DNA from: Rhodospirillales bacterium
GTDB lineage: Bacteria; Pseudomonadota; Alphaproteobacteria; Rhodospirillales; Magnetospirillaceae
Direction of reading: 5' to 3'
DNA: 34,930 nt
Assembly (NCBI GenBank): GCA_015654615.1
Contig: JAATGN010000061.1
Location: 1-34,930 of the forward strand
Under the pieces are notes generated by a model, which saw nothing but the letters and a program-made list of their open reading frames with translations, had not been told where the DNA came from and did not search any database. The translations under genes were made by a program, and so were the position numbers. Positions 8,614-16,076 of this stretch are shown in pieces (positions within the stretch are counted from its first letter, which is position 1; the number at the start of each line of letters is the position of its first letter).

Positions 8614-8623
8614 TATCGCGATA
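8614..8623. promoter_or_regulatory. Operator 2, palindrome TATCGCGATA
   Basis: A second identical 10-bp palindrome, 56 bases centre to centre from operator 1 and just after the candidate -10 box. That is the expected place for a repressor to block the hydrolase promoter. Confidence 0.6.
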
Positions 8624-8656
8624 ATTATTGTTGCAATATCTAACAAGAGGGCCGAT

Positions 8657-9598
8657 ATGAAACAGTCGAACGATCAAGCCTCCCGCCGGGGCGTGATGAA
8701 CGCCGGTCTGGGCCTCGCCGCGGCGGCGGCGGCCGCGTCGACGTCCTCGGGGACCAAGACCACCCCGGGCAGCGGCACGATAACCGTCAAGGATGGGACG
8801 CAGATCTTCTACAAGGACTGGGGAAAGGGGCAGCCGATCGTCTTCCACCATGGCTGGCCGCTCAGCGGCGACGACTGGGACGCCCAGATGCTGTTCTTCC
8901 TGTCGCAGGGCTATCGGGTCATCGCCCACGACCGCCGCGGCCACGGCCGTTCGAGCCAGACGGACAGCGGCAACGAGATGGATACCTACGCCGCCGACGT
9001 CGCCGCCCTGGCCGCCCATCTGGACCTGAAGGACGCCATCCATGTCGGCCACTCGACCGGCGGCGGCGAAGTGGCCCGCTACGTCGCCCGGCACGGCGGC
9101 AACGGCCGCGTCGCCAGGGCCGTGCTGATCGGCGCGGTGCCGCCGCTCATGCTCAAGACCCCGGCCAATCCGGGCGGCCTGCCGATCGAGGTCTTCGACG
9201 GCTTTCGCGCCGCCCTGGCGGCCAATCGGGCCCAATTCTTCCACGACGTCCCCGCCGGTCCGTTCTACGGTTTCAACCGGCCGGGCGCGACGGTGTCCGA
9301 AGGCGTCATCGACAACTGGTGGCGCCAGGGCATGATGGGCGGCGCCAAGGCCCATTACGACTGCATCAAGGCCTTCTCGGAAACCGACTTCACCGAGGAT
9401 CTGAAGAAGATCGACGTGCCGGTTCTGGTCATGCACGGCGACGACGACCAGATCGTGCCGATCGCCGACTCGGCCCCGCTGTCGGTCAAATTGCTCAAGA
9501 GGGGCGAACTGAAGGTCTATAACGGCCTGCCCCATGGCATGGCGACGACCCACGCCGAGGTCATCAACAAGGACCTGCTGGCTTTCTTCAAGGCTTGA
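8657..9598 (+). CDS. Alpha/beta hydrolase, non-heme chloroperoxidase family, with Tat-like signal
   Basis: A 313-aa protein. The first 35 residues ([20 protein letters not shown]) form a twin-arginine-type signal. The mature part begins [20 protein letters not shown], then [12 protein letters not shown] with the oxyanion-hole region. The nucleophile is Ser133 in [13 protein letters not shown], the acid lies in [10 protein letters not shown] near 262-264, and His293 is in LPHGMATTH. This is the pattern of cofactor-free haloperoxidases and related esterases. It is divergent from the interrupted OhrR-like gene, with paired operators between, so it is likely induced by peroxides or similar oxidants. 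ATG 8657 has AAGAGGG upstream and gives the clean signal. Its in vivo reaction (perhydrolase or esterase) is open. Confidence 0.9.
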   Translation: MKQSNDQASRRGVMNAGLGLAAAAAAASTSSGTKTTPGSGTITVKDGTQIFYKDWGKGQPIVFHHGWPLSGDDWDAQMLFFLSQGYRVIAHDRRGHGRSSQTDSGNEMDTYAADVAALAAHLDLKDAIHVGHSTGGGEVARYVARHGGNGRVARAVLIGAVPPLMLKTPANPGGLPIEVFDGFRAALAANRAQFFHDVPAGPFYGFNRPGATVSEGVIDNWWRQGMMGGAKAHYDCIKAFSETDFTEDLKKIDVPVLVMHGDDDQIVPIADSAPLSVKLLKRGELKVYNGLPHGMATTHAEVINKDLLAFFKA

Positions 9599-9646
9599 GG
9601 AGCCTGGGACGAAATAATCGCTTAAGCCCGAGCGGCGCGGAGGCGC

Positions 9647-9682
9647 GGCAATCCAGCGGCCAGCCCCTGTTGCTGGATTGCC
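9647..9682. repeat. 11-bp inverted repeat hairpin
   Basis: Perfect arms GGCAATCCAGC (9647-9657) and GCTGGATTGCC (9672-9682) with a 14-base loop, just after the hydrolase stop. It forms the first half of a double-hairpin intergenic element with the structure at 9708. Confidence 0.7.
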
Positions 9683-9707
9683 TCGCTTCGCTGAGAAAAA
9701 AGCGTCA

Positions 9708-9783
9708 GTGGCACCGGCGTCCCTGCCGGTGGAAAAGACTCCGCCGCGCAAGCGGCGGACACCGGCAGGGACGCCGGTGCCAC
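9708..9783. repeat. Large stem-loop: 24-bp perfect stem, 8-bp inner stem, GCAA loop
   Basis: Arms 9708-9731 and 9760-9783 are perfect reverse complements. Inside, TCCGCCGC (9740-9747) pairs with GCGGCGGA (9752-9759) around GCAA, leaving one 8-base asymmetric bulge (9732-9739). It lies between two convergent genes and may end transcription both ways, or be a REP/MITE-type element. The start of its left arm (AGTGGCACCGGCG) recurs at 13895-13907. Confidence 0.85.
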
Positions 9784-9833
9784 GCGGTTATTGTTTTTCA
9801 GGTGGCGGCTTCCGATCTTCGCCGGTGCGATGG

Positions 9834-10478
9834 TCACGCCGTCGCGGCCGGCCGGGCCGAGACGGCGGCGTACCAGCGCGTCAGGGCAGGCCGCTCCGGG
9901 GGAACCGGCATGTCGAAGGCGCGCGCCGCGAAGTCGAGGGTTACCAGCATGCTGATGTCCGCCGCGGAAAAGCCGTCGCCGGCAACGAAGGGCGTTTCCG
10001 TCAGCCGGGCGTCGAAATCCTCGTGGAAATTCGCCACCCGCCGCTTGCTCCGCTCGACGAGCGCCGGGATCTGTTCATAGTCGTGCGATCCGGCGATCGC
10101 CCGGCCCTTCAGGCCCGGCGCGGCGTTGCGCACGCCCTCCATGACCGCGGCAAACCCTTCGAGTTCCACCCGCCGTTCCCACATCGCCACCATCGCCTTG
10201 TCTTTCGGGGTGGTGCCGAGCAGCGGCCGATCCGGATGGATTTCCTCGAGATAGCGCCAGATGGCCGGAACCTCGCCGATTGCCGTGCCGTCCTCCAGCA
10301 CGAGGGTGGGGACGACGCGGCGCGGATTGATGGCGCGATAGGCCGGCGTATGCTGTTCGCCTTTTCCCAGATCCACCGGCACGAACTGCGCGGAAATGCC
10401 TTTCTCGGCCAGGAAAATACGCACGCGGCGCGCGTTGGGCGACGACGGCGACTGATAGAGCTTGAGGGTGTCGGTCAT
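9834..10478 (-). CDS. Glutathione S-transferase
   Basis: A 214-aa cytosolic GST. The thioredoxin-fold N-terminal domain reads LKLYQSPSSPNARRVRIFLA with the likely catalytic Ser in the SPSSPN loop. It continues INPRRVVPTLVLEDGTAIGE with the cis-Pro (VVP) and the SNAIL-like glutathione-binding segment (GEVPAIWRYLEE). The C-terminal helical domain carries ETPFVAGDGFSAADISML, the N-capping box region typical of GSTs. It would conjugate or reduce electrophiles with glutathione. It is the last gene of a leftward set with two SDR genes, 62 bases after the first SDR's stop. An 8-bp hairpin lies in that gap. Confidence 0.92.
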   Translation of the reverse strand: MTDTLKLYQSPSSPNARRVRIFLAEKGISAQFVPVDLGKGEQHTPAYRAINPRRVVPTLVLEDGTAIGEVPAIWRYLEEIHPDRPLLGTTPKDKAMVAMWERRVELEGFAAVMEGVRNAAPGLKGRAIAGSHDYEQIPALVERSKRRVANFHEDFDARLTETPFVAGDGFSAADISMLVTLDFAARAFDMPVPPERPALTRWYAAVSARPAATA

Positions 10479-10508
10479 GATTGTGAACCTCTTGATATTT
10501 TGAGAAGG

Positions 10509-10527
10509 CGCCCCGGTGTCCGGGGCG
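10509..10527 (-). promoter_or_regulatory. 8-bp GC hairpin between SDR and GST genes
   Basis: CGCCCCGG (10509-10516), a TGT loop and CCGGGGCG (10520-10527). No T run follows, so it is more likely an mRNA-stability or attenuating hairpin than a strong terminator. Confidence 0.4.
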
Positions 10528-10540
10528 TCCGCACGCCCGG

Positions 10541-11287
10541 TCAGAGTTTCGAGCCGCCATCGACCCGAATCGTATCGCCGGTGATCCAGCGGGCCTCGTC
10601 GGAGGCGAGGAAGGCGATCACGCCTGCGATGTCGTCCGGTTGGGCGAGGCGTTTCAGGGCCTGCATGCCGAGTGCTGCATCCCGGCCGGCCTCCGTCTTG
10701 GTGAAGTTCGATATCCCGGTCTCGACGATGCCGGGGGCGACGGCGTTGACCCGGATGCCCCGCTCGCCGAGGATGAGGGCGAAATGCCTGACCAAGGTGT
10801 CGAGGGCCCCCTTGCTCGCCGCATAGGCGGCAAGCGCGCCGACGGCGGCATGCGCGGCGAGCGACGACAGCAGAACGACGCTGCCGCCGCTGCCCAGGAT
10901 CGGCAGAAGCTGCTGGACCAGGAAGAAGGGCGCGCGGACATTGACGGCGAAAAGGGTGTCGAAATCCTCGACCGTGGTGTCTTCGAGCCTGGCGGTCTTC
11001 GAAATGCCGGCATTGGCGACCAGGATGTCCAGCCGGTCCCCGACGATGCGGCGGACCTGGGCCGCCAGCTTGTGCGCGCCGTCCGGCGCCGCGAGGTCGG
11101 TTGCCACCGCGTCGGCGCGACCGCCGGCGGCGCGGATTTCCCGCACCACGGCCTCGGCCTCGGCGGCGCCGCGGCCGTAATGGACCAGCACCTGTGCGCC
11201 GGCCTTGGCGAGCGCCAGCGCGCCGGCCCGGCCGATGCCGCGGGAGGCGCCGGTGACGAGAGCGGTCTTTCCTGAAAGCGTCGTCAT
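10541..11287 (-). CDS. Short-chain dehydrogenase/reductase (FabG-like)
   Basis: A 248-aa classical SDR. It has the cofactor motif TALVTGASRGIGRAGALAL (TGxxxGIG), LVANAGIS (NAG motif), SVVLLSSLAAHAAVGALAAYAASKGAL (catalytic Ser and YxxxK), then [14 protein letters not shown] and a C-terminal ITGDTIRVDGG. Such enzymes use NADP(H) for ketone/alcohol interconversion in the cytoplasm; the substrate is unknown. It lies between a second SDR (43 bases upstream) and the GST, all leftward and divergent from a LysR regulator, which suggests one inducible operon. The start ATG 11287 matches the family length. Confidence 0.92.
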   Translation of the reverse strand: MTTLSGKTALVTGASRGIGRAGALALAKAGAQVLVHYGRGAAEAEAVVREIRAAGGRADAVATDLAAPDGAHKLAAQVRRIVGDRLDILVANAGISKTARLEDTTVEDFDTLFAVNVRAPFFLVQQLLPILGSGGSVVLLSSLAAHAAVGALAAYAASKGALDTLVRHFALILGERGIRVNAVAPGIVETGISNFTKTEAGRDAALGMQALKRLAQPDDIAGVIAFLASDEARWITGDTIRVDGGSKL

Positions 11288-11330
11288 GATTTCAAGTCCC
11301 TTCGTTGCAGAGTTCCGGCCGCCGGCCGGG

Positions 11331-12077
11331 TCAGCCGGCGGTCTTGCCGCCGTCGACCGACAGGATCTGGCCGGTCACGAAAGAGGCCGCGTCGGAGGCG
11401 AGGAAAAGGACCGCGCTGGCGATCTCATCGGGCCGGCCCACCCGTCCGAGCGGCACCGTCGAGGCCAGCGCCGCCTTGTTCTGCGGGGTGCCGGTGAAGC
11501 GGTCGAGCATGCCGGTATCGGTCGGACCGGGGGCGACGGCATTGACGCGGACGCCGGAAGAGGCGGCCTCCAGCGCGGCGGACCTGGTGAAGCCTTCGAC
11601 GGCATGCTTGCTGCCGGCGTAGACCGAGGCGCCTGCCGCCCCCTCGTGGCCATAGGTCGAGGCGATGTTGACGATGCTGCCATGCCCCTGCGCCAGCATG
11701 AGCCGCAATTCGTGTTTGAGACTGAGCAGCGTGCCCAGCGCGTTGGTTTCGAAGGTGGCGGCATAACGCTCGGCGGTCTGGTCGACGATCGGTCCGGGCA
11801 GGCCCTCGGTGCCGGCATTGTTGACGGCGACGTCGATCCGCCCGAAACGGGCGGCCGTTTCGTCGATCAGACGGCCAACCTCGTCGTCGCGGCGGACGTC
11901 GGCCGCGATGAAGCCGGCTTCGGCGCCCAGGCCGCGCAGTTCCGCTTCGAGGGCTTTGCCCTCCGCTTCCCGGCGGCCGGAGACGACGATACGGGCGCCT
12001 TGGCCGGCGAAGGCAATGGCGGTGGCGCGGCCGATGCCGGTCAAAGCGCCGGTGATCAAAACGACTTGACTGCTCAT
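11331..12077 (-). CDS. Short-chain dehydrogenase/reductase
   Basis: A 248-aa classical SDR. It begins [21 protein letters not shown] (TGxxxGIG), followed by [22 protein letters not shown] (NNAG), [20 protein letters not shown] with YAGSKHAV (Ser-Tyr-Lys), [15 protein letters not shown] and [11 protein letters not shown]. It is of the glucose-dehydrogenase/3-oxoacyl reductase type and uses NAD(P)H; the substrate is not readable. It is the first gene of the SDR-SDR-GST leftward set, 278 bases from the divergent LysR gene. I chose ATG 12077 over an in-frame ATG five codons upstream because GAGG lies at proper distance and the protein then starts like its relatives. Confidence 0.92.
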   Translation of the reverse strand: MSSQVVLITGALTGIGRATAIAFAGQGARIVVSGRREAEGKALEAELRGLGAEAGFIAADVRRDDEVGRLIDETAARFGRIDVAVNNAGTEGLPGPIVDQTAERYAATFETNALGTLLSLKHELRLMLAQGHGSIVNIASTYGHEGAAGASVYAGSKHAVEGFTRSAALEAASSGVRVNAVAPGPTDTGMLDRFTGTPQNKAALASTVPLGRVGRPDEIASAVLFLASDAASFVTGQILSVDGGKTAG

Positions 12078-12103
12078 GATCCACATCCTCACGGTTGTTG
12101 GTC

Positions 12104-12116
12104 TGCCTGATAGGCA
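12104..12116. promoter_or_regulatory. Candidate LysR-type box (T-N11-A dyad)
   Basis: TGCCT-GAT-AGGCA is a perfect interrupted dyad with the T-N11-A spacing preferred by LysR regulators. It lies 27 bases before the first SDR start, in the intergenic region shared with the divergent LysR gene. Confidence 0.4.
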
Positions 12117-12355
12117 TGGCTGTCCCGAACCCGCCGATGCCCGGGCCGTTTGGGCTCCGCCATCCTCCGGGGCGCGCCGTCAGGGGTCCATGCCCCGGCG
12201 GCCTTTCGCCGTTATCCCCGAGACTGGCGGGAGAAACGGTAAAATGAATGGGGCGGCGCGACCGACGGCGCACCCTGGTGGTCTACGCCGTCCTGGGATG
12301 TTCGAAAAAGACTTTGTAAGATGGCTCCATGCTTGAGAGGTATGGGAGACGGAAT

Positions 12356-13258
12356 ATGGAGCTGCGCCATCTTCGCTATTTCGTGGCGGTCGCCGAGGAG
12401 GGAAGCCTGACCCTGGCGGCCGAGCGGCGGCTGCATACGGCCCAGCCGTCCTTGAGCCGGCAGATCCGCGACCTGGAATATGAGGTCGGTGCGCAGCTTC
12501 TGTCGCGCAGCGTCCGCGGCATCGAACTGACCGCCGGCGGACGGGCCTTCCTCGAGCATGCGCGCCTGGCGCTGGCCCAGACGGAGGCCGCCGTGGAGGC
12601 CGCCCGGCGCGCCGTTCGGCCGGCCAGGCCGTCCTTCGCCCTCGGTTTCCTGACCGGGCAGGAGATGGACTGGCTGCCCGAGGCCATGACGATCCTGAAG
12701 GACGAACTGCCCAAAATCGACGTCACCGTCTCGAGCCATTACTCGCGCCAGCTCGCCGATGCCCTGATGCGAGGCAAACTCGACGCGGCCTTCATGCGTC
12801 CGGAAGCGCGAATGCCCGATCTCGAATACAAGGTCGTGATGACCGAACCGCTCGTCGTCATCCTGCCGAGCGATCATCGGCTTGCCTCGCGCGACGTCAT
12901 TTCGCTCCAGGATATCGAGGGAGAGGTTTTTCTCGGCATGTCGGATACGGCGCCCACGTTGCAGGTGATCATCGACGATTACCTGAAGCGTTCCGGGGTC
13001 GATCTGCGGCCGGTCCACAAAATCGACAATCTGGGAATGGCGATGTCGCTGGTGGCGTCGACCCGCGGCGTGACGCTGATTCCCGCCTACGCCAGGAACT
13101 TCCTTCCGTGGTCGGTGATCAGCCGTCCCCTGGCGGGGGATCCGCCCACCATCGATCTGGTGGTCGGCTACAACAGGGCGAATAGCTCTCCGGTGCTGAC
13201 GCTGTTCCTTTCCAGGCTGGATTCGCTGATTTCCCGCTGCCGCACGAGGTCCGCCTAG
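12356..13258 (+). CDS. LysR-family transcriptional regulator
   Basis: A 300-aa LTTR. The winged helix-turn-helix occupies residues 1-60: MELRHLRYFVAVAEEGSLTL, then LHTAQPSLSRQIRDLEYEVG and GIELTAGGRAFLEHA. A linker helix follows, then a periplasmic-binding-protein-like effector domain (about 90-295) of the BenM/HcaR/CatR type. The effector is unknown but may be an aromatic acid or quinone. It is divergent from the SDR-SDR-GST set and probably regulates it and itself. ATG 12356 has GGGAGACGG upstream and gives the standard LTTR start, so the in-frame start at 12329 is rejected. Its stop lies in an inverted repeat (13255-13289) shared with the converging DUF1489 gene, a possible weak bidirectional terminator. 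Confidence 0.93.
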   Translation: MELRHLRYFVAVAEEGSLTLAAERRLHTAQPSLSRQIRDLEYEVGAQLLSRSVRGIELTAGGRAFLEHARLALAQTEAAVEAARRAVRPARPSFALGFLTGQEMDWLPEAMTILKDELPKIDVTVSSHYSRQLADALMRGKLDAAFMRPEARMPDLEYKVVMTEPLVVILPSDHRLASRDVISLQDIEGEVFLGMSDTAPTLQVIIDDYLKRSGVDLRPVHKIDNLGMAMSLVASTRGVTLIPAYARNFLPWSVISRPLAGDPPTIDLVVGYNRANSSPVLTLFLSRLDSLISRCRTRSA

Positions 13259-13285
13259 GGTCGACGCGGTTCTTTTTACGGACCC

Positions 13286-13717
13286 CTAGAGCAAGCCGAG
13301 CGAGACCAGCTCGCGCCGCAAATCCTCCGAAAGGTCGCCGCCGTCGGACCAGCGGCCGATGTCCGGCGGGGCGTCCTTTTCCGCCAGATACCGCCACCCT
13401 TGAAACGGCCGGCGGGCCCGCGGTTCCACCGTCACGAGGTCCGCGTCGTAGACCAGCGCGCAGTGCGGAACGCCGTCCTTTTCGATACGCCGTATGGCGA
13501 GCAGCCGTTGTCTGGCCATGATCCAGCCCTTGATCACCCAGTAGAGGGAACCGTCCGGCAGAATCTCGTCATGGCGCTTCGGCATGTTCCGGGTGATATG
13601 GATCAGTTCGGGCGTCTGCCGGGCACGGCGCTTGTCTTCAAGGCGCTGCGCCTGCCAGGCGGCAAGCTCCGACAGCGTGCCGACGCCGACGCAAAGTTTG
13701 ATGAGATGTAGTGGCAC
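13286..13717 (-). CDS. DUF1489 family protein
   Basis: A 143-aa protein of unknown function. It starts PLHLIKLCVGVGTLSELAAW after a GTG and continues ELIHITRNMPKRHDEILPDG, SLYWVIKGWIMARQRLLAI and CALVYDADLVTVEPRARRPFQGWRYL, ending LREELVSLGLL-like. This is the full-length pattern of DUF1489, which I know mainly from Alphaproteobacteria. No signal peptide or membrane segment is visible. I placed the start at GTG 13717 because upstream residues are not conserved in the family. It converges with the LysR gene and is upstream of nothing obvious. The biochemical role is unknown. Confidence 0.85.
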   Translation of the reverse strand: MPLHLIKLCVGVGTLSELAAWQAQRLEDKRRARQTPELIHITRNMPKRHDEILPDGSLYWVIKGWIMARQRLLAIRRIEKDGVPHCALVYDADLVTVEPRARRPFQGWRYLAEKDAPPDIGRWSDGGDLSEDLRRELVSLGLL

Positions 13718-13876
13718 GTTCCGTCCATCCTCAAGCCGATCGCCCACACTAAAGCAGGCGACGGGACCACGGCAACAGTGGTCGGTCCGGCTCTAGACGG
13801 CGGTTGCGCCAAGTTGGTGCCCGTTAAGGAATAACCGCGTCATGGCGCGTTCCGCACCGGCCGGCGGCCGACCCGT

Positions 13877-13920
13877 CCTGGAAGAATAAGGAAAAGTGGC
13901 ACCGGCGCTTTTCTTCCAGG
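13877..13920. repeat. 10-bp inverted repeat hairpin related to the 9708 element
   Basis: CCTGGAAGAA (13877-13886) and TTCTTCCAGG (13911-13920) enclose AAAAG, GTGGCACCGGCG and CTTTT. The sequence that follows (GCAATGACGCAATTATTGCTTAA) resembles the segment at 9609-9625, so both gaps seem to carry one repeat family. Confidence 0.6.
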
Positions 13921-13942
13921 GCGGAGCGAGGCAATGACGCAA

Positions 13943-15070
13943 TTATTGCTTAACGCGCCCTTGGGCCGGCCGCAGATCGAAGGCGGCGCGGCCGCAGACA
14001 TCGCCGTTCACCAGAATCTCGACGTCATGGCGGCCGGGATAGTGGGTTCGGGTGGTGAAATCGTCGATCGATTGGGTCTTTTGCAGCCGCTCGCAGGCGT
14101 TCTCCGCCAAGGTCAGCGTCTTGAGCTTGAAGACCTTGGCGGCGACGGCGCCGGATTTCTTGACATAATGGATCGCGTAATCGACGACCAGGCGCTGAGT
14201 CCGGTCGGCGGTGGAGCGAAGTTCGAAGGAAATGGTGATGCGATCGCCCAAGGCGATCGTAGCGGGCGTGACGGCAAGCTCGCTCAGCGCGACCTGCGCC
14301 CGCCCGCCGGCGCCGATCACCGCCAGGGCCCGCCGGTCGCCCTGCTTGATCAGGCTGCGCAGCGCATGTTTGGCGATCCATGCCGTGTTCGGATCGTCCT
14401 GCCGCCAGCTCTCGATCCGATCGAGGGCCCAATGCGGATTGTCCTTGGCGATGTCGTTGAGGCTGTTGGCGACCGATCGGCGGACATAGGGACTGGGATC
14501 GGCCTTCAGCGTTTCGAGAATCGGCGCCAGCGGCGACGGATCCGACATCAGCGGCCTGATCCGGAAAGACCAGGGCAGGCGCGGCCGGCTGCCTTCGCTG
14601 GCCAGACGGCGCACATGGTCGTCGTCGTCTCGGGACCAGTCCAGCATCACGCCCAGGGTCCGGTGAAGGTCCCGGCGCAGGAAATGCCGGACGGCGAACT
14701 CCGAAGAGCCGAAGGGCGTAAAATACTTCAGCGCCTCCATCGAGACCGCGAAGTCGTCGATGCCGTAAAGCGCCACATATTCCGGCATCGCCATGGTCAC
14801 GAAGGCGTTGTTGAGGCGGGGAACAAGATCGCGAAGGACGGCCAGATTGCCGCGGTAGTCGCCGGGCAGCGCGGCGTGCAGGCTTTCGGCCACCCGCCGC
14901 AGCCGCGCCATCAGGGTCAGTTCCGGCAGGTCGGACAGAGCCCTCGCCAGAAAGCGCTCGCCGTCGAATGCCGGCAGGAGGCGGGCCGCTTCATCGGCGA
15001 TATGGTGAATGCGTTCCGCGTTGAAGATCTCCTTCAAGGCGGGGGCGTCCTGAACGGCCTGACTCGACAC
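13943..15070 (-). CDS. DNA alkylation repair (AlkD-like, HEAT-repeat) protein
   Basis: A 375-aa protein made of HEAT-like helical repeats, with ALKEIFNAERIHHIADEAARL near the start, then FTPFGSSEFAVRHFL, DDDDHVRRLASEGSRPRLPW and YVRRSVANSLNDIAKDNPHW. These match the AlkC/AlkD-type 3-methyladenine glycosylase family. The SEGSRPRLPW stretch is a strong family mark. About 110 residues at the C-terminus (ALSELAVTPATIALGDRITI onward) form a beta-rich extension, also seen in the longer AlkC-like branch. It would excise N3- or N7-alkylpurines from DNA. I chose GTG 15070 (GAGG upstream) because the residues before it are Arg/Pro-rich and not family-like. It is divergent from an SDR. Confidence 0.85.
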   Translation of the reverse strand: MSSQAVQDAPALKEIFNAERIHHIADEAARLLPAFDGERFLARALSDLPELTLMARLRRVAESLHAALPGDYRGNLAVLRDLVPRLNNAFVTMAMPEYVALYGIDDFAVSMEALKYFTPFGSSEFAVRHFLRRDLHRTLGVMLDWSRDDDDHVRRLASEGSRPRLPWSFRIRPLMSDPSPLAPILETLKADPSPYVRRSVANSLNDIAKDNPHWALDRIESWRQDDPNTAWIAKHALRSLIKQGDRRALAVIGAGGRAQVALSELAVTPATIALGDRITISFELRSTADRTQRLVVDYAIHYVKKSGAVAAKVFKLKTLTLAENACERLQKTQSIDDFTTRTHYPGRHDVEILVNGDVCGRAAFDLRPAQGRVKQ

Positions 15071-15267
15071 TCTGGGGCCTCGCGGTGTGGATCGGAATGC
15101 GGCGAACGGCGCGGGCCGGCGGGGCCGCGCGCCTTGATGCGAACGCATGAATCATCATGCGGGCGCAAAACGCGATCGAAAAATGTTTCTCGTACATGGT
15201 TTCCGCGCATTCTGGTAAGGATGAAAAATCGAAACGGCCGCCGGAGCGCCCGAGGGGAAGCACCGAA

Positions 15268-16029
15268 ATGCAGATCGCCGAGCAGATTGTTCTTGTCACC
15301 GGTGCGGGGCGCGGCCTGGGCGCGGCTATCGCCAAGGCATTCGTGCGGGAGGGCGCGCGAGTCATCGTCAATTATCATCGCAGCAAGGCCGCCGCGGAGG
15401 CGCTGGCCGCCACGCTCGGCGGCCGCGCCGTCGCCATCGGGGCGGATGTCGCCGACCGGCAGGCGGTCGAGCGCCTGCTTGCGGCCGGAACCGCGGCGTT
15501 CGGCGGTCCGGTCACGACGGTGGTGAACAATGCGCTGGGCGATTTCCGCTTCAACGGCGACGCCCGGGAGCGCCTGCAGACGATCGCCTGGCGCGACTTC
15601 GCCCTGCAGTTGGAGGTGTCGCTGCACGGGGCGCTCAATGTGATCCAGGCGGCGGCGCCGGCCATGACGGCCGCCGCCTTCGGCCGTGTCGTCAATATCG
15701 GCACCAACCTGTTTCAAAACCCGGTCGTTCCCTACCATGACTATACCGCCGCCAAGGCGGCCCTGCTGTCCTTGACCCGCACGGCCGCCGCCGATCTCGG
15801 CCCGGCCGGAATAACCGTGAACATGCTGTCCGGGGGGCTGTTGAGAACCACCGATGCCAGCGCCGCGACGCCGGAAGCGGTGTTCGACATGATCGCCGGC
15901 GCGACGCCGCTCCGCCGCGTGACGACGCCGGACGAGTTCGCCGACGCCGTCCTCTTCTTCGCCTCACCCTGGAGCCGCGCGGTGACCGGCCAGAATCTGG
16001 TGGTGGACGGGGGCCTGGTCCGGGATTGA
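15268..16029 (+). CDS. FabG-like short-chain dehydrogenase/reductase
   Basis: A 253-aa SDR. It shows VLVTGAGRGLGAAIAKAF (TGxxxGLG), VNYHRSKAAAEAL (basic residues favour NADPH), TVVNNALGD where the usual NNAG is NNAL, VVNIGTNLFQNPVVPYHDY followed by TAAKAAL, and VTGQNLVVDGG. The usual catalytic serine 13 residues before the Tyr is a threonine here. Because the NIGTNLFQNP block is shared in relatives I recall, this is probably a subfamily trait. It is annotated as 3-oxoacyl-ACP reductase in similar proteins, but the substrate is unproven. ATG 15268 follows GAGGGGAAG at a slightly long distance. It converges with the flavoprotein gene at 16077. Confidence 0.9.
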   Translation: MQIAEQIVLVTGAGRGLGAAIAKAFVREGARVIVNYHRSKAAAEALAATLGGRAVAIGADVADRQAVERLLAAGTAAFGGPVTTVVNNALGDFRFNGDARERLQTIAWRDFALQLEVSLHGALNVIQAAAPAMTAAAFGRVVNIGTNLFQNPVVPYHDYTAAKAALLSLTRTAAADLGPAGITVNMLSGGLLRTTDASAATPEAVFDMIAGATPLRRVTTPDEFADAVLFFASPWSRAVTGQNLVVDGGLVRD

Positions 16030-16076
16030 CGGCGGCGTGTATTGGCTGGAATGGATGCCAAGAACCGCCCGAGGCC

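Noticed and set aside
13934-15526. 530-aa rightward frame across the AlkD-like gene
   Set aside because: Antisense shadow of a well-recognised leftward protein, typical of GC-rich DNA.
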